DNA of 64,000 nt from Pseudidiomarina terrestris (GCF_030466405.1 NZ_JAGGJF010000001.1:372001-436000); one strand, 5' to 3'. Positions 49,817-59,743 are shown, counted from the first letter of the stretch. Notes: generated by a model from the sequence alone, not told the origin. Numbers and translations are program-made.

Positions 49817-50593
49817 TTACCCAAACATCAGTGCGGTGAGAACAAAATCTAACCCCAACACAGCGAGTGAAGCTGTCACCACAGTCGATGTCGTTGCCCG
49901 ACTAATACCGACCGAGGTTGGAGTACAATGAAAGCCTTTATGCAGTGCGATCCAGGTCACCACAAAGGCAAAAACTAAACTTTTAATAATACCGTTGAGG
50001 ATATCTTGTCCCCATTCGACATTCGACTGCATCACTGACCAGAACGCGCCCTCGTCGACGCCAAGCCAGCGCACGCCGACTAAATAGCCACCGTAGATAC
50101 CAACCGCGGAGAAGATAATCGCCAATATTGGCATACTGTAAAAACCGGCCCAGAAGCGCGGCGAGATGACGCGTCTTAGCGGGTCGACGGCCATCATCTC
50201 AAGACTTGAGAGCTGTTCCGTCGCTTTCATCAAACCAATTTCTGCCGTCAGTGCAGAGCCGGCGCGCCCGGCAAATAATAATGCTGTGACAACAGGTCCA
50301 AGCTCACGCAACAGTGAGAGTGCGACCATAGGCCCCAGGCTTTGCTCGGCGCCGAAGTCGACTAAAATCGTATAGCCCTGCAGACCAATGACCATGCCAA
50401 TAAACAGGCCACTGACGATGATAATGACGAGCGATAACACGCCTACGGAGTACATTTGCTGCATCAGCAAAGGCCAGGACTTGCGAATTTGTGGTTTGCC
50501 TACCAGGGCTCGCAGTAACATCACCATAGCTTGGCCGGCACCGGCAATATTATCTAAAACTGCCTTCCCCAGCGCTGCAACTCGATCAAGCAT
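49817..50593 (-). CDS. mlaE: Mla ABC transporter permease MlaE
   Basis: MlaE is the inner membrane permease of the phospholipid transporter. The 258-residue protein has about five membrane segments and the MlaE/Ttg2B signatures [57 protein letters not shown] and [16 protein letters not shown] [12 protein letters not shown]. The ATG at 50593 overlaps mlaF by eight bases; a longer frame to 50662 lies inside mlaF. Confidence 0.96.
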   Translation of the reverse strand: MLDRVAALGKAVLDNIAGAGQAMVMLLRALVGKPQIRKSWPLLMQQMYSVGVLSLVIIIVSGLFIGMVIGLQGYTILVDFGAEQSLGPMVALSLLRELGPVVTALLFAGRAGSALTAEIGLMKATEQLSSLEMMAVDPLRRVISPRFWAGFYSMPILAIIFSAVGIYGGYLVGVRWLGVDEGAFWSVMQSNVEWGQDILNGIIKSLVFAFVVTWIALHKGFHCTPTSVGISRATTSTVVTASLAVLGLDFVLTALMFG

Positions 50594-51452
50594 TGTCTCG
50601 CTCCTTGCGCTGCTCGGCATCAGAGTCAGCATCCGCTTCTTCGCCCAAGATATCTTTGGCAAAACTTTCCGCTTTATAATGGAACGGTACAGGACCGTCC
50701 GCGTCGCCCGACAAGAATTGTTGCACTAAGTCATCATCAGAGGCTTTGAGCTCCTCTGGTGTGCCTTCCGCCACGACTTTTTTGTCGGCAATAATGAACA
50801 CTTTATCGGCGATGGTTAAGACTTCAGCAACATCATGGGTGACCACGACACTGGTCAGCCCCAGTGAGTTGTTTAATGACTTAATCAACTTAACGATGAC
50901 CCCCATTGAAATCGGGTCCTGCCCCGCAAAAGGCTCATCGTACATGATAAGTTCCGGATCCAGTGCTATCGCCCGTGCCAAAGCTGCGCGCCGCGCCATA
51001 CCACCGGAAAGCTCACCTGGCATCAGATCGCGAGCACCACGCAGTCCCACCGCTTCCAGCTTCATCAGCACGATAGTCTCAATAATTTCGTCCGGTAAGT
51101 CGCTGTGCTCACGAATCGGGAACGCTATGTTGTCAAACACCGTCATATCGGTGAATAAAGCGCCACTTTGGAAGAGCATGCTCATGCGCTTACGCTGCTC
51201 GTACAAAGCGCTGCGTGATAGTTGCGGAATATCATGCCCGGCAAACTTAATGCTGCCACTTTGTGGCTTCAGTTGCCCACCGATCAGCCGTAACAGGGTG
51301 GTTTTACCGATACCACTTGGTCCCATCACCGCAGTGATTTTGCCGCGCGGGATCCGCATTTCCAGACCTTTATAGACCTGATGCGCACCGTAGCCATGGG
51401 CAAAATCCAGATTTTCAATAACGACGAGGTCGTCGGCGTCAGCGCTTGTCAT
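50586..51452 (-). CDS. mlaF: Mla ABC transporter ATPase MlaF
   Basis: MlaF is the ATPase of the MlaFEDB complex. The 288 residues have Walker [13 protein letters not shown] (about 45-55), the signature [21 protein letters not shown], Walker [13 protein letters not shown] and the H-loop [10 protein letters not shown]. The C-terminus is extended and acidic ([14 protein letters not shown]), longer than in E. coli. First gene of the mla-ibaG-murA operon and divergent from kdsD. Confidence 0.97.
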   Translation of the reverse strand: MTSADADDLVVIENLDFAHGYGAHQVYKGLEMRIPRGKITAVMGPSGIGKTTLLRLIGGQLKPQSGSIKFAGHDIPQLSRSALYEQRKRMSMLFQSGALFTDMTVFDNIAFPIREHSDLPDEIIETIVLMKLEAVGLRGARDLMPGELSGGMARRAALARAIALDPELIMYDEPFAGQDPISMGVIVKLIKSLNNSLGLTSVVVTHDVAEVLTIADKVFIIADKKVVAEGTPEELKASDDDLVQQFLSGDADGPVPFHYKAESFAKDILGEEADADSDAEQRKERDNA

Positions 51453-51631
51453 AACTGGCTCTTCCCTTTTTTCAAGACCGCCTAGTTTACCTGAAATTGG
51501 GACTTTTCCCTAGCGTGCGGTGGTAAATTTTGTGACAAATCATGTGTCAAAGCGCTATTACGTCTGCATTTACAGAATCGATCGGTTATGATTGCAACAT
51601 TCCTCATTTTTTCGGCAATGAAAGGTTTGCT

Positions 51632-52612
51632 ATGACTGCTGCCAAAACCGACTCTTTTATCTCTTTAGCCGCCAGCGTGCTGGATATTGAAGCGCAATCG
51701 GTCAGTGACCTGAAGCGTTTTCTTGACGCAAATTTCACTCAGGCATGTGAGTACTTACTCGCCTGCAAGGGCAGAGTAATCGTGATTGGTATGGGCAAGT
51801 CTGGTCACATCGGCGGCAAGATTGCCGCGACCTTTGCCTCCACCGGTACGCCGGCGTTCTTTGTTCATCCGGGCGAAGCCAGTCACGGCGACTTAGGGAT
51901 GATCACTGCAGCGGATGTGGTGCTGGCCCTGTCGAACTCAGGTGAAACCGCTGAAGTGTTGAGTATAGCGCCGCTAATTAAACGTCGCGGAGCACACTTG
52001 ATCAGTATGACCGGAAACCCGCACTCGACGCTTGCCGAGTTGGCCGATGTCCACGTCTGTATTGCTGTTAAACAAGAGGCCTGCCCGCTAGGTCTGGCGC
52101 CGACCTCGTCAACCACCGCGACCCTGGCGATGGGTGATGCACTAGCGGTAGCCTTATTGCATGCCCGTGGCTTCACCGCTGATGACTTCGCCATGTCACA
52201 CCCAGGCGGCAGTCTCGGCCGACGCCTGCTGCTGCATATTCACGATGTCATGCACAGCGCAGAACGTATGCCGTTGGTCGCAGAGTCCGCATCCTTAAGT
52301 GATGCGTTACTGGAGATGTCCCGCAAAGGTCTGGGGATGACTGGAGTGACTGACACCCAAGGCAAATTGATTGGGGTCTTTACGGACGGCGACCTGCGTC
52401 GCATCCTTGACCAAAAAGTCGATGTCCATCAGGCTCGTATTGCTGACGTCATGACAGCAAAGCCAATAACGATCCGCGCGGATGTGCTTGCCGCAGAAGG
52501 CCTGAAACTCATGGAAGACCGCAAGATTAACGGTTTATTCGCGGTTGATTCTAACGGCCAGCCGCTCGGGGCTCTGAACATGCACGACTTACTGAAAGCG
52601 GGAGTTATGTGA
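51632..52612 (+). CDS. kdsD: D-arabinose 5-phosphate isomerase KdsD
   Basis: KdsD converts ribulose 5-phosphate to arabinose 5-phosphate, the first KDO precursor. The 326 residues have a SIS domain (VIVIGMGKSGHIGGKIAATFASTGTPAFFVHPGEASHGDLGM) and two CBS domains from about residue 205 (HDVMHSAERMPLV and IADVMTAKPITI). The ATG at 51632 follows AAAGG and gives the conserved length; the frame extends to 51542 without a better start. The upstream gap 51453-51631 has no clear promoter beyond a possible -10 TATGAT. Confidence 0.95.
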   Translation: MTAAKTDSFISLAASVLDIEAQSVSDLKRFLDANFTQACEYLLACKGRVIVIGMGKSGHIGGKIAATFASTGTPAFFVHPGEASHGDLGMITAADVVLALSNSGETAEVLSIAPLIKRRGAHLISMTGNPHSTLAELADVHVCIAVKQEACPLGLAPTSSTTATLAMGDALAVALLHARGFTADDFAMSHPGGSLGRRLLLHIHDVMHSAERMPLVAESASLSDALLEMSRKGLGMTGVTDTQGKLIGVFTDGDLRRILDQKVDVHQARIADVMTAKPITIRADVLAAEGLKLMEDRKINGLFAVDSNGQPLGALNMHDLLKAGVM

Positions 52613-53172
52613 TGAATTTGACCACCATCAGCACCTGGTATGGAGATATCAGTGAATCTCTGTTTAACCGTCTCAGCGCGATTCAACTGGTCGTCTGTGA
52701 CATCGATGGTGTATTTTCTGACGGCCGGATTTATCTGGGGAACAACGGTGAAGAGCTGAAAGCTTTTCACACCCGCGACGGCCTCGGCGTAAAAGCACTG
52801 CTCAACAGTGGTATCCGCGTTGCTGTGGTGACGGGCCGGCAATCAAAAATTGTGGATCAGCGGATGCAGGCGCTCGGCGTTACAGATATCTATCAAGGTA
52901 CCACCGAAAAGCTCAAGGTCTATTCTGAATTGGCCGAGCGTTACCAGCTCGAAGATCAGCACATTGCCAGCATTGGCGATGATATCCCCGATGTGGTGAT
53001 GCTGCAGCGTGCCGGGGTCGGGGTTGCGCCGCAGGATGCTCACCCCTGGGTGCAGCAGCAGGCGGATTATGTCACCAGCATGCGCGGCGGGTTTGGCGCC
53101 GTCCGTGAGTTGAGCGATCTCATCCTGCTCAGTCAGGGACGCTTGCAGTTGCACGGTGGGGTCAGTGTATGA
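52612..53172 (+). CDS. kdsC: KDO-8-phosphate phosphatase KdsC
   Basis: KdsC is a C0-type HAD phosphatase that releases KDO from KDO 8-phosphate. The 186 residues contain the nucleophile motif VCDIDGVFSDGRIYLG, VAVVTGRQSKIVDQRM, a Lys in GTTEKLKVY and the metal-binding IGDDIPDVVMLQRAGVGVAPQDAHP. The ATG overlaps the kdsD stop (TGATG); it overlaps lptC by four bases. Confidence 0.96.
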   Translation: MNLTTISTWYGDISESLFNRLSAIQLVVCDIDGVFSDGRIYLGNNGEELKAFHTRDGLGVKALLNSGIRVAVVTGRQSKIVDQRMQALGVTDIYQGTTEKLKVYSELAERYQLEDQHIASIGDDIPDVVMLQRAGVGVAPQDAHPWVQQQADYVTSMRGGFGAVRELSDLILLSQGRLQLHGGVSV

Positions 53173-53732
53173 ACCGTCAGCTGAGCTGGATTCTGGCCAT
53201 TTTGTTTTTCTTGGGCGCCTTGTTGATTTGGCGGCCATTCTCCAGCGACGAGATTATTGCAACTGACCCTCAGTTTCGGGAAATTCCACCGGACTTTATT
53301 GCTGAAGGGCTGGCCACTCGAGTGTACAATAGCAGTGGACAGCTTGAGCATCGGATTAATGCAACCAAAATGACGCATTACAGTCCAATTGGATTGACGG
53401 AGCTAGATAACCCAGTGTATCAGGTTCGCCCCGATGGCCAGCAGGAAACCTGGCAAGTGGTGGCTGAACAGGGCTCTTTTTATGATGATAAAACCCTGGT
53501 GCTGGAACGGAACATCGTGGTGACGCACCTCGCCGCAGACGATTATCTGGAACGAGTTGAGACGAGTTATTTAACTATCGACACCTTGGCTGAGACCATG
53601 ATCACCGACCAGCCTGTGACGATTTTTGGTAAAAATTTTATAGTGCGCGGCAACGGCATGATTGCTGACCTCCGCGCCGAGACCTTGGAATTGAATGAGC
53701 ATGTACAAACTACCTACAGTCGCAATCGCTAA
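53169..53732 (+). CDS. lptC: LPS export protein LptC
   Basis: LptC is a bitopic inner membrane protein that accepts LPS from LptB2FG and passes it to LptA. The 187 residues have one N-terminal membrane segment (about 5-22) and a beta-jellyroll domain with VYNSSGQLEHRINATKMTHY and IMITDQPV-like METMITDQPVTIFGKNFIVRGNGMIAD. The 3' end overlaps lptA by 38 bases. Confidence 0.93.
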   Translation: MNRQLSWILAILFFLGALLIWRPFSSDEIIATDPQFREIPPDFIAEGLATRVYNSSGQLEHRINATKMTHYSPIGLTELDNPVYQVRPDGQQETWQVVAEQGSFYDDKTLVLERNIVVTHLAADDYLERVETSYLTIDTLAETMITDQPVTIFGKNFIVRGNGMIADLRAETLELNEHVQTTYSRNR

Positions 53733-54255
53733 ACAGTTTTTCAGTGCCGCCCTGGTGCTGCTCGCTGCGGCCCTTTTCAGCCCGACGGTTGCAGCTCAGG
53801 GAAAAGCGGACTTTGAACAAGACATCAAGGTTGACTCCGAACGCGAATGGTTCGACATTCAAAACAAAATTGCCGTATTCGAAGACAATGCAGTGATCAC
53901 CCAGGGAACCTTGCGTATTACCGCCGACCATCTTGAGGTTTCACAACAGGGTGAAAACGGCGTGCGTACCTTTACCGCCGAAGGCGCACCCGCGACCTAC
54001 CAGCAGGAGCTGGAGGACGGTAACTTGATTCGTGCTGAGGCGGAAATCATTCGCTACGACGAGAACGCTGAGACGCTGACTTTGCTTGGTAATGTCAAAG
54101 TCACCCAGGCGAACAGCGAGATTCAAGGTAACGAGATCGTTTACGACTTCGCAAATCAGCAGCTCCGCGCTCGCCGTGGCGACGACGAAAGTGACCGAGT
54201 CACTACCATTTTCAAGCCTAAAAATAAGAACGATAATGAGCCAATTAATCGCTGA
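53695..54255 (+). CDS. lptA: Periplasmic LPS bridge protein LptA
   Basis: LptA polymerises into the periplasmic LPS bridge between LptC and LptD. The 186 residues have a signal peptide (about 1-33, ending VAAQG) and the OstA domain with [29 protein letters not shown] and [27 protein letters not shown]. Two in-frame ATGs (53695, 53701) are possible. It overlaps lptC by 38 bases and lptB by 20. Confidence 0.94.
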   Translation: MSMYKLPTVAIAKQFFSAALVLLAAALFSPTVAAQGKADFEQDIKVDSEREWFDIQNKIAVFEDNAVITQGTLRITADHLEVSQQGENGVRTFTAEGAPATYQQELEDGNLIRAEAEIIRYDENAETLTLLGNVKVTQANSEIQGNEIVYDFANQQLRARRGDDESDRVTTIFKPKNKNDNEPINR

Positions 54256-54961
54256 GCACCTCGCTAAATCCTACAAGAAACGTGAGGTCGTTAAAGACGT
54301 CAGCCTGACCGTTGAATCGGGTAAGGTCATTGGACTACTTGGCCCCAACGGCGCCGGCAAAACCACGACCTTTTATATGATTGTCGGACTCGTGGGTCAT
54401 GACAAAGGACGTATCCTGCTCGATGATCAGGATATCTCCCTGCTGCCGATGCATGAGCGGGCGCGCAAAGGTATTGGCTACCTGCCACAGGAGTCGTCGA
54501 TCTTTCGTAAGCTGACCGTGCGCGACAATATCATGGCGATTCTGGAAACCCGCAAAGAGCTGGATGCTAATGCGCGCGAAGAAAAAGTCGATGCGTTACT
54601 GGAAGAGTTCCATGTTGGCCACATTGCGAACAGTCTTGGCATGAGCCTCTCTGGAGGCGAACGCCGCCGGGTTGAAATTGCCCGGGCCTTAGCGGCCGAA
54701 CCCGCTTTTATTTTGCTCGATGAGCCTTTTGCCGGTGTTGATCCTATTTCAGTTATCGACATTAAAAAGATTATTGAGCATTTGCGTAAACGCGGCATCG
54801 GCGTGCTGATCACTGACCATAACGTCCGTGAAACCTTATCCGTATGTGAGCATGCGTATATAGTTAGCCATGGGGAGTTGATTGCCGAAGGTGACGCCCA
54901 TACTATTTTAAGTAACCAACAGGTAAAAGACGTTTACCTAGGCGATCAATTTACGCTGTAG
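54236..54961 (+). CDS. lptB: LPS export ABC transporter ATPase LptB
   Basis: LptB is the ATPase that powers LPS extraction with LptFG. The 241-residue protein has Walker [17 protein letters not shown], the Q-loop [14 protein letters not shown], the signature [15 protein letters not shown], Walker [14 protein letters not shown] and the H-loop [11 protein letters not shown]. The ATG at 54236 matches the family start ([15 protein letters not shown]) and lies inside lptA; the longer frame upstream is out-of-frame lptA sequence. Confidence 0.97.
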   Translation: MSQLIAEHLAKSYKKREVVKDVSLTVESGKVIGLLGPNGAGKTTTFYMIVGLVGHDKGRILLDDQDISLLPMHERARKGIGYLPQESSIFRKLTVRDNIMAILETRKELDANAREEKVDALLEEFHVGHIANSLGMSLSGGERRRVEIARALAAEPAFILLDEPFAGVDPISVIDIKKIIEHLRKRGIGVLITDHNVRETLSVCEHAYIVSHGELIAEGDAHTILSNQQVKDVYLGDQFTL

Positions 54962-54992
54962 ACGATCAACCGCAACTTTCGGTGGTTACCCT

Positions 54993-56381
54993 ATGAAGCA
55001 AGGCTTGCAACTTAAATTTAGCCAGCAACTGTCGATGACTCCTCAGTTGCAGCAGGCTATCCGCTTGCTTCAGCTTTCCAGCTTCGAATTGCAGCAAGAA
55101 GTTCAGCAGGCCCTCGAAGAAAACCCTTTGCTGGAGCAGGATGAGATCGAGGAGCCGCTGCGCGACCACGATGAAGAAGCCCTCAGCGATGACAATCACG
55201 AGTGGGACCAGAATTATACCGCGGAATTGATGGGCGCAGTCGGCCAAAACGATGCGGACTATGACGCCATGGTGTTTGGCTGTGGTAAGGAAACCCTGCA
55301 TGACCACCTGCGCTGGCAGTTACAACTCTCTCACTTCTCTCCCGTAGATGAACAGATCGGCCTGGCTATTATCGACGCCATCAACGCAGCAGGATATCTG
55401 ACCCAATCCGTCGACGAGCTGACCCAAGGGCTCAACTCCCAGTTGCAAGAACCTGTTGAAGACGACGAAGTCGCCGTGGTGCTCAAACGCATTCAGCAAT
55501 TTGATCCGGTTGGCGTTGGCGCCCGTGATGTCAGTGAATGCCTGTTGCTGCAACTGCAACAATTTCCAGAACAGATGCCGTATTTAAGCCAGGCACGCAA
55601 AGCTGTTGCTAACTACGTGGAATTGCTAGGACAGCGGGATTACCGATCGCTGTGCAAATATCTGAAATTGAACGAAACTCAGTTAACTGAGGTGCTTGCT
55701 ATTGTTCAGCAGCTGCAACCCCATCCCGGCGACCGCTTTGAGCAAAACGATGATGCGTACGTGATACCCGATGTGGTCGTGCACAAAAAAAATAGTCGCT
55801 GGATAGTTGAGCTAAATCCGCAAAGTTTGCCTAAACTAAAAGTAAATAGCAGTTACGCAGCACTAATACAGGATGCCAAACAAAGCGACGATATGAGCTA
55901 CATTCGCCAGCACTTACAGGAAGCAAAATGGTTTATTCGCAGTATCGAAAGCCGCAATGAAACCCTGTTAAAAGTCGCGACTTCGATTGTGCAACGCCAA
56001 CAGGCCTTTTTTGAGCTTGGTGAAGAGGCGATGAAACCTATGGTGCTCGCGGACATCGCCGCTGCCATCGAAATGCATGAATCCACCGTATCCAGAGTAA
56101 CTTCCCAAAAGTATATGCATACGCCTCGCGGTGTGTTTGAATTGAAGTACTTTTTCTCGAGCCAACTCAGCACTGATGGTGGTGAGGACTGTTCTTCAAC
56201 CGCTATCCGGGCGTTGCTGAAAAAGCTAGTCGCCGCCGAAAACCCGAAGAAGCCGCTAAGCGACAGTAAACTGACTGAGCTGATGTCGGACCAAGGGATT
56301 CAGGTTGCTAGAAGGACGATTGCCAAATATCGGGAGGCGCTCCAAATACCGCCCTCGAACCAGCGCAAGCGTCTTATTTAA
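54993..56381 (+). CDS. rpoN: RNA polymerase sigma-54 factor RpoN
   Basis: RpoN directs transcription from -24/-12 promoters with enhancer-binding activators. The 462 residues have the Gln-rich region I (QLKFSQQLSMTPQLQQAIRLLQLS), an acidic region II, and region III ending in the RpoN box (VARRTIAKYREALQIP), with the helix-turn-helix segment ESTVSRVTSQKYMHTPRG before it. It follows lptB by 31 bases, the usual position. Confidence 0.98.
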   Translation: MKQGLQLKFSQQLSMTPQLQQAIRLLQLSSFELQQEVQQALEENPLLEQDEIEEPLRDHDEEALSDDNHEWDQNYTAELMGAVGQNDADYDAMVFGCGKETLHDHLRWQLQLSHFSPVDEQIGLAIIDAINAAGYLTQSVDELTQGLNSQLQEPVEDDEVAVVLKRIQQFDPVGVGARDVSECLLLQLQQFPEQMPYLSQARKAVANYVELLGQRDYRSLCKYLKLNETQLTEVLAIVQQLQPHPGDRFEQNDDAYVIPDVVVHKKNSRWIVELNPQSLPKLKVNSSYAALIQDAKQSDDMSYIRQHLQEAKWFIRSIESRNETLLKVATSIVQRQQAFFELGEEAMKPMVLADIAAAIEMHESTVSRVTSQKYMHTPRGVFELKYFFSSQLSTDGGEDCSSTAIRALLKKLVAAENPKKPLSDSKLTELMSDQGIQVARRTIAKYREALQIPPSNQRKRLI

Positions 56382-56407
56382 ATCTTGGACAATAGAAGGA
56401 AGATGTT

Positions 56408-56695
56408 ATGCAAATTAATCTGACTGGTCATCATATTGAGATTACTGACGCGTTGAGAGATTACGTCAATACCAAGTTTGCGAAGCTAGAGCGTCATTTT
56501 GACCACATTAGTAATGTCCATGTGATTTTAAATGTTGAAAAGTTAACCCAAAAAGCGGAAGCTACGCTGCATGTCAGTGGTGGCGAAATTTACGCCGATT
56601 CAGAACATGAAGATATGTACGCGGCGATCGATGGCTTAATTAATAAGCTCGACCGTCAAGTGATTAAACACAAAGAAAAGATGAAACGTCACTAA
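56408..56695 (+). CDS. hpf: Ribosome hibernation promoting factor HPF
   Basis: HPF is a short (95-residue) factor that binds the 30S subunit and promotes 100S dimers together with RMF. The S30AE domain shows MQINLTGHHIEITDALRDYVNTKFAKLERHFD and ATLHVSGGEIYADSEHEDMYAAIDGLINKLDRQ. The ribosome binding site is AAGGAAG. Short form, as in other gammaproteobacteria. Confidence 0.97.
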   Translation: MQINLTGHHIEITDALRDYVNTKFAKLERHFDHISNVHVILNVEKLTQKAEATLHVSGGEIYADSEHEDMYAAIDGLINKLDRQVIKHKEKMKRH

Positions 56696-56698
56696 ATC

Positions 56699-57157
56699 AT
56701 GGATTTATCCTCACTGTTAAGCCCGGACTGCACCCGTTGTGCAGTCGCGGGCACAAGTAAAAAGAAAGTTCTCGAACTCATCGGTCAGCTGGCCGCGCCG
56801 CGTTTATCCGGAACCACAAGTTTTGATGTTTTCGAGAGCTTGCTCAATCGCGAACGCCTTGGTAGCACCGGTATCGGGCTAGGCGTCGCCATTCCCCATG
56901 GGCGTTTAGGCACGGCCAACAAACCCGTCGCGGTATTGATGACCCTTGCTGATGGAATCGATTTCGACGCCATTGACAACCAGCCCGTTGATATCGTTTT
57001 TGCATTGCTGGTTCCTGAAGAAGAGCATGAGCAACATTTACAGACTCTTGCGGCTGTGGCGCAGCGTCTGAACGACAAGTCCTGCACCCGCGCACTGCGT
57101 GAGGCGAGCAGCGATAAGGAATTGTTCGATTTATTTACCGACAACGGTAGTGGCTAA
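56699..57157 (+). CDS. ptsN: Nitrogen PTS enzyme IIA (PtsN)
   Basis: PtsN (EIIANtr) is phosphorylated by NPr and regulates potassium and nitrogen responses. The 152 residues have the EIIA type-2 fold with ERLGSTGIGLGVAIPHGRL, where His is the phosphorylation site. It starts three bases after hpf and ends three bases before rapZ. Confidence 0.96.
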   Translation: MDLSSLLSPDCTRCAVAGTSKKKVLELIGQLAAPRLSGTTSFDVFESLLNRERLGSTGIGLGVAIPHGRLGTANKPVAVLMTLADGIDFDAIDNQPVDIVFALLVPEEEHEQHLQTLAAVAQRLNDKSCTRALREASSDKELFDLFTDNGSG

Positions 57158-57160
57158 GTT

Positions 57161-58012
57161 ATGCAGCTGATTATCGTTACCGGCCGTTCGGGATCAGGGA
57201 AGACCATTGCGTTAAGGGTTTTAGAAGATCTCGGCTACTACTGTGTCGATAACTTACCTATTATGCTATTGCCCACCCTGGTGCATGCTATCCAGGAGCA
57301 ATATGCGAACGTCGCGGTCAGTGTCGACGTCAGAAACTTACCCGGCTCACATGACGACCTGAGTGATGCTCTCGATTTTCTTCCTGACAACATCAAGCCA
57401 GAAATTCTGTACCTCGACTCCAATGACCAGGTGTTACTGCGTCGATTCGGTGAAACACGCCGGTTGCACCCCCTGTCGCGCAATGAAATGCCCTTAAGTG
57501 AGGCGCTTCAGACCGAATCAAAGTTACTCGAACCGCTCGCTGAGCGTGCCACCTGGCGTATCGAAAGCAGCGACCTCAGTGTTCATCAGCTGAGTGAGCA
57601 GGTCAGCGAGCGCGTACTCGGTCGCGCAGCATCACGACTCATTGTGGTCTTCCAGTCCTTTGGTTTTAAATATGGTTTACCGCCGGATCTGGACTATGCA
57701 TTTGACACCCGTATTCTGCCTAATCCGCATTGGGAGCCAGAATTAAAACCGCTGACGGGCAACGACCCAGCGGTACAGCATTTCTTTGCCCAACAGCCTC
57801 TGGTGACCAAGTTTGTGCATCAGGTGGAAACCTTTCTAGCTACCTGGTTACCTTATTTCCAGCGGAGTAACCGCAGCTACCTGACCATTGGTATTGGCTG
57901 CACTGGCGGTCAGCACCGTTCCGTGTATATCGCTGAACAGCTGGCAGAACGCTTTGCCGACCATGAATTCAAAGTTCAGGTTCGCCATCGTGAAGGATTC
58001 CGCCGCCAATGA
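57161..58012 (+). CDS. rapZ: RNase adapter protein RapZ
   Basis: RapZ binds glucosamine 6-phosphate and, in enterobacteria, guides RNase E to the sRNA GlmZ to control GlmS. The 283 residues have the N-terminal Walker A GRSGSGKTIALRVLEDLGYYCVDNLP and the conserved C-terminal GIGCTGGQHRSVYIAEQL. No GlmZ/GlmY homologue can be seen in this window. It overlaps ptsO by four bases. Confidence 0.97.
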   Translation: MQLIIVTGRSGSGKTIALRVLEDLGYYCVDNLPIMLLPTLVHAIQEQYANVAVSVDVRNLPGSHDDLSDALDFLPDNIKPEILYLDSNDQVLLRRFGETRRLHPLSRNEMPLSEALQTESKLLEPLAERATWRIESSDLSVHQLSEQVSERVLGRAASRLIVVFQSFGFKYGLPPDLDYAFDTRILPNPHWEPELKPLTGNDPAVQHFFAQQPLVTKFVHQVETFLATWLPYFQRSNRSYLTIGIGCTGGQHRSVYIAEQLAERFADHEFKVQVRHREGFRRQ

Positions 58013-58287
58013 CCACTGAAGCCCGTAAATCTGTCATCATCAAAAACAAGTTAGGCCTGCACGCCCGTGCTGCCACCAAACTAGCCAAACTCACACAACA
58101 GTTCGACGCGAAAGTCGCCATTGTGCAAGACGGTAAAGAGGTCGATGCCTCCAGCGTTTTGTGCCTGCTACTGCTTGCCAGCGGTCAAGGCAAAGAGATC
58201 GAGGTCATCGCCCGTGGCAGTGAAGCTCAGACTGCCGTTGACGCGGTCGCCAGTCTCATCGAAGCCCGTTTTGAAGAAGACAGCTAG
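58009..58287 (+). CDS. ptsO: Nitrogen PTS phosphocarrier NPr
   Basis: NPr (HPr-like) passes phosphate from EINtr to PtsN. The 92 residues have the active-site motif KLGLHARAATKLAKL with phospho-accepting His, and the regulatory region DASSVLCLLLLASGQGKEI. The start ATG overlaps the rapZ stop. A hairpin that could terminate the operon follows at 58322. Confidence 0.95.
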   Translation: MTTEARKSVIIKNKLGLHARAATKLAKLTQQFDAKVAIVQDGKEVDASSVLCLLLLASGQGKEIEVIARGSEAQTAVDAVASLIEARFEEDS

Positions 58288-58321
58288 CGAAGAAGGCATG
58301 ACGAAATTCCTTTAATGCGAT

Positions 58322-58347
58322 AAACTCCTCATATTCATAGGAGTTTT
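58322..58347 (+). terminator. Hairpin after ptsO that also covers the mgtE ribosome binding site
   Basis: AAACTCCT (58322-58329) and AGGAGTTT (58339-58346) form an eight-base stem with a nine-base AT-rich loop and are followed by one further T. The AGGAG of the right arm is the ribosome binding site of mgtE (ATG at 58352). The element may end the rpoN-ptsO transcript, control mgtE translation, or both. Confidence 0.55.
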
Positions 58348-58351
58348 CATC

Positions 58352-59713
58352 ATGCTTCCAGAAGTCGCTGAAAAAGAATTTGCCGAACAACGGCTACAAG
58401 ACGTGACCGAAGCACTTGCGCGTGGCATGTACGTGCAAGCCCGTCGGCAATTGCATAACCTGCCGGCCTGGGATGTCGCGCTCCTGCTCGAATCCTCACC
58501 GCCAAAAGCCCGTGCCATCATCTGGCAGCTGGTCGATGCCGACGAGCACGGTGATATCCTCGAAGAACTCTCTGAAGAAGTTCAAAAATCCGTTATTCGC
58601 CAGATGGCGCCGGAAAAACTGGCCGCCGCTACCGAAGGCATGGATACGGATGACCTGGCCTATGTACTTCGTGGCCTGCCCGAGCAGGTTTATCAGGAAG
58701 TTCTGAAGTCGATGGACGAACAAGACCGGCATCGCGCAGAAAAAGCGCTCTCTTACGAGGACGAAACTGCCGGTTCAATGATGAACACGGATACCATCAC
58801 GCTGCGCCCTGACGTCACTATCGACGTCGTTTTACGCTACCTGAGATTAAAGGGTGAGTTGCCCGAGGCAACGGACAAGCTGTATGTCGTCAGTCGCGAT
58901 GACCAGTTCATTGGAGAGATCTCCATTTCCCGTCTGGTCACGGTCGACCCAGCCAAGCTGGTGAGTGACGTGATGGAATCTGACGTGCAGGGGATTGCGG
59001 TCGATATGGATGAAACCGAGGTCGCCAAGCTGTTTGAGCGCCAGGACTGGATATCCGCCCCCGTCGTTGATACCGAAAACCACCTGCTCGGCCGTATTAC
59101 CATCGATGACGTGGTCGATATTATCCGTGAAGATGCACAGCACTCGATGCTGAGTATGGCGGGTCTTGATGATGATGAGGATACCTTCGCACCGGTCCTG
59201 AAAAGTACTCGCCGGCGCTCGGTCTGGTTAGGTGTCAACTTAATTACTGCGCTGCTGGCGGCAGCAGTCAGTTCAATGTTTGAAGATATTCTTGCGCAAA
59301 TGGCCATACTGGCGATTTTAAACACCATAGTTCCAAGTATGGGCGGTATTGCCGGGTCGCAGACTCTGACCCTGGTGATACGCGGTATGGCCCTTGGCCA
59401 TGTCGGCGCCAGTAACCAACGCTGGTTGATCGGTAAAGAACTCGCAATTGGTGCGTTAAACGGTGTGATCTGGGCGCTCTTGATTGCAGCAGTGGTTGCC
59501 ATCTGGAAGCAGGATCTGGTCATAGGTGGCATTATCGCCTTCGCGATGATGGCGAACCTGCTGGCCGCAGGCCTGGCGGGGGTCACGGTACCGCTGATAT
59601 TGAAAAAATACAATATCGACCCAGCCCTGGCCGGCGGGGTCATACTGACCACCGTGACCGATGTTGTGGGTATTTTTGCCTTCCTTGGCACTGCAACTCT
59701 GTTACTTAGTTAA
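58352..59713 (+). CDS. mgtE: Magnesium transporter MgtE
   Basis: MgtE is a dimeric Mg2+ channel gated by cytoplasmic Mg2+. The 453 residues have an N-domain (about 1-135, with LEELSEEVQKSVIRQMAPEKL), two CBS domains (about 140-260, MNTDTITLRPDVTI and VMESDVQGIAVDMDETEVAKLF) and a five-helix membrane domain. The pore segment is PSMGGIAGSQTLTLVIRGMALG. The AGGAG ribosome binding site lies in a hairpin arm. Confidence 0.95.
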   Translation: MLPEVAEKEFAEQRLQDVTEALARGMYVQARRQLHNLPAWDVALLLESSPPKARAIIWQLVDADEHGDILEELSEEVQKSVIRQMAPEKLAAATEGMDTDDLAYVLRGLPEQVYQEVLKSMDEQDRHRAEKALSYEDETAGSMMNTDTITLRPDVTIDVVLRYLRLKGELPEATDKLYVVSRDDQFIGEISISRLVTVDPAKLVSDVMESDVQGIAVDMDETEVAKLFERQDWISAPVVDTENHLLGRITIDDVVDIIREDAQHSMLSMAGLDDDEDTFAPVLKSTRRRSVWLGVNLITALLAAAVSSMFEDILAQMAILAILNTIVPSMGGIAGSQTLTLVIRGMALGHVGASNQRWLIGKELAIGALNGVIWALLIAAVVAIWKQDLVIGGIIAFAMMANLLAAGLAGVTVPLILKKYNIDPALAGGVILTTVTDVVGIFAFLGTATLLLS

Positions 59714-59743
59714 CGAAAGTTTAGTTGAAGACAGTGCGGGCGC

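Noticed and set aside
58837-59691. Long minus-strand frame (284 codons) opposite mgtE
   Set aside because: It is antisense to the mgtE CBS and membrane domains with shadow-type composition and no ribosome binding site.
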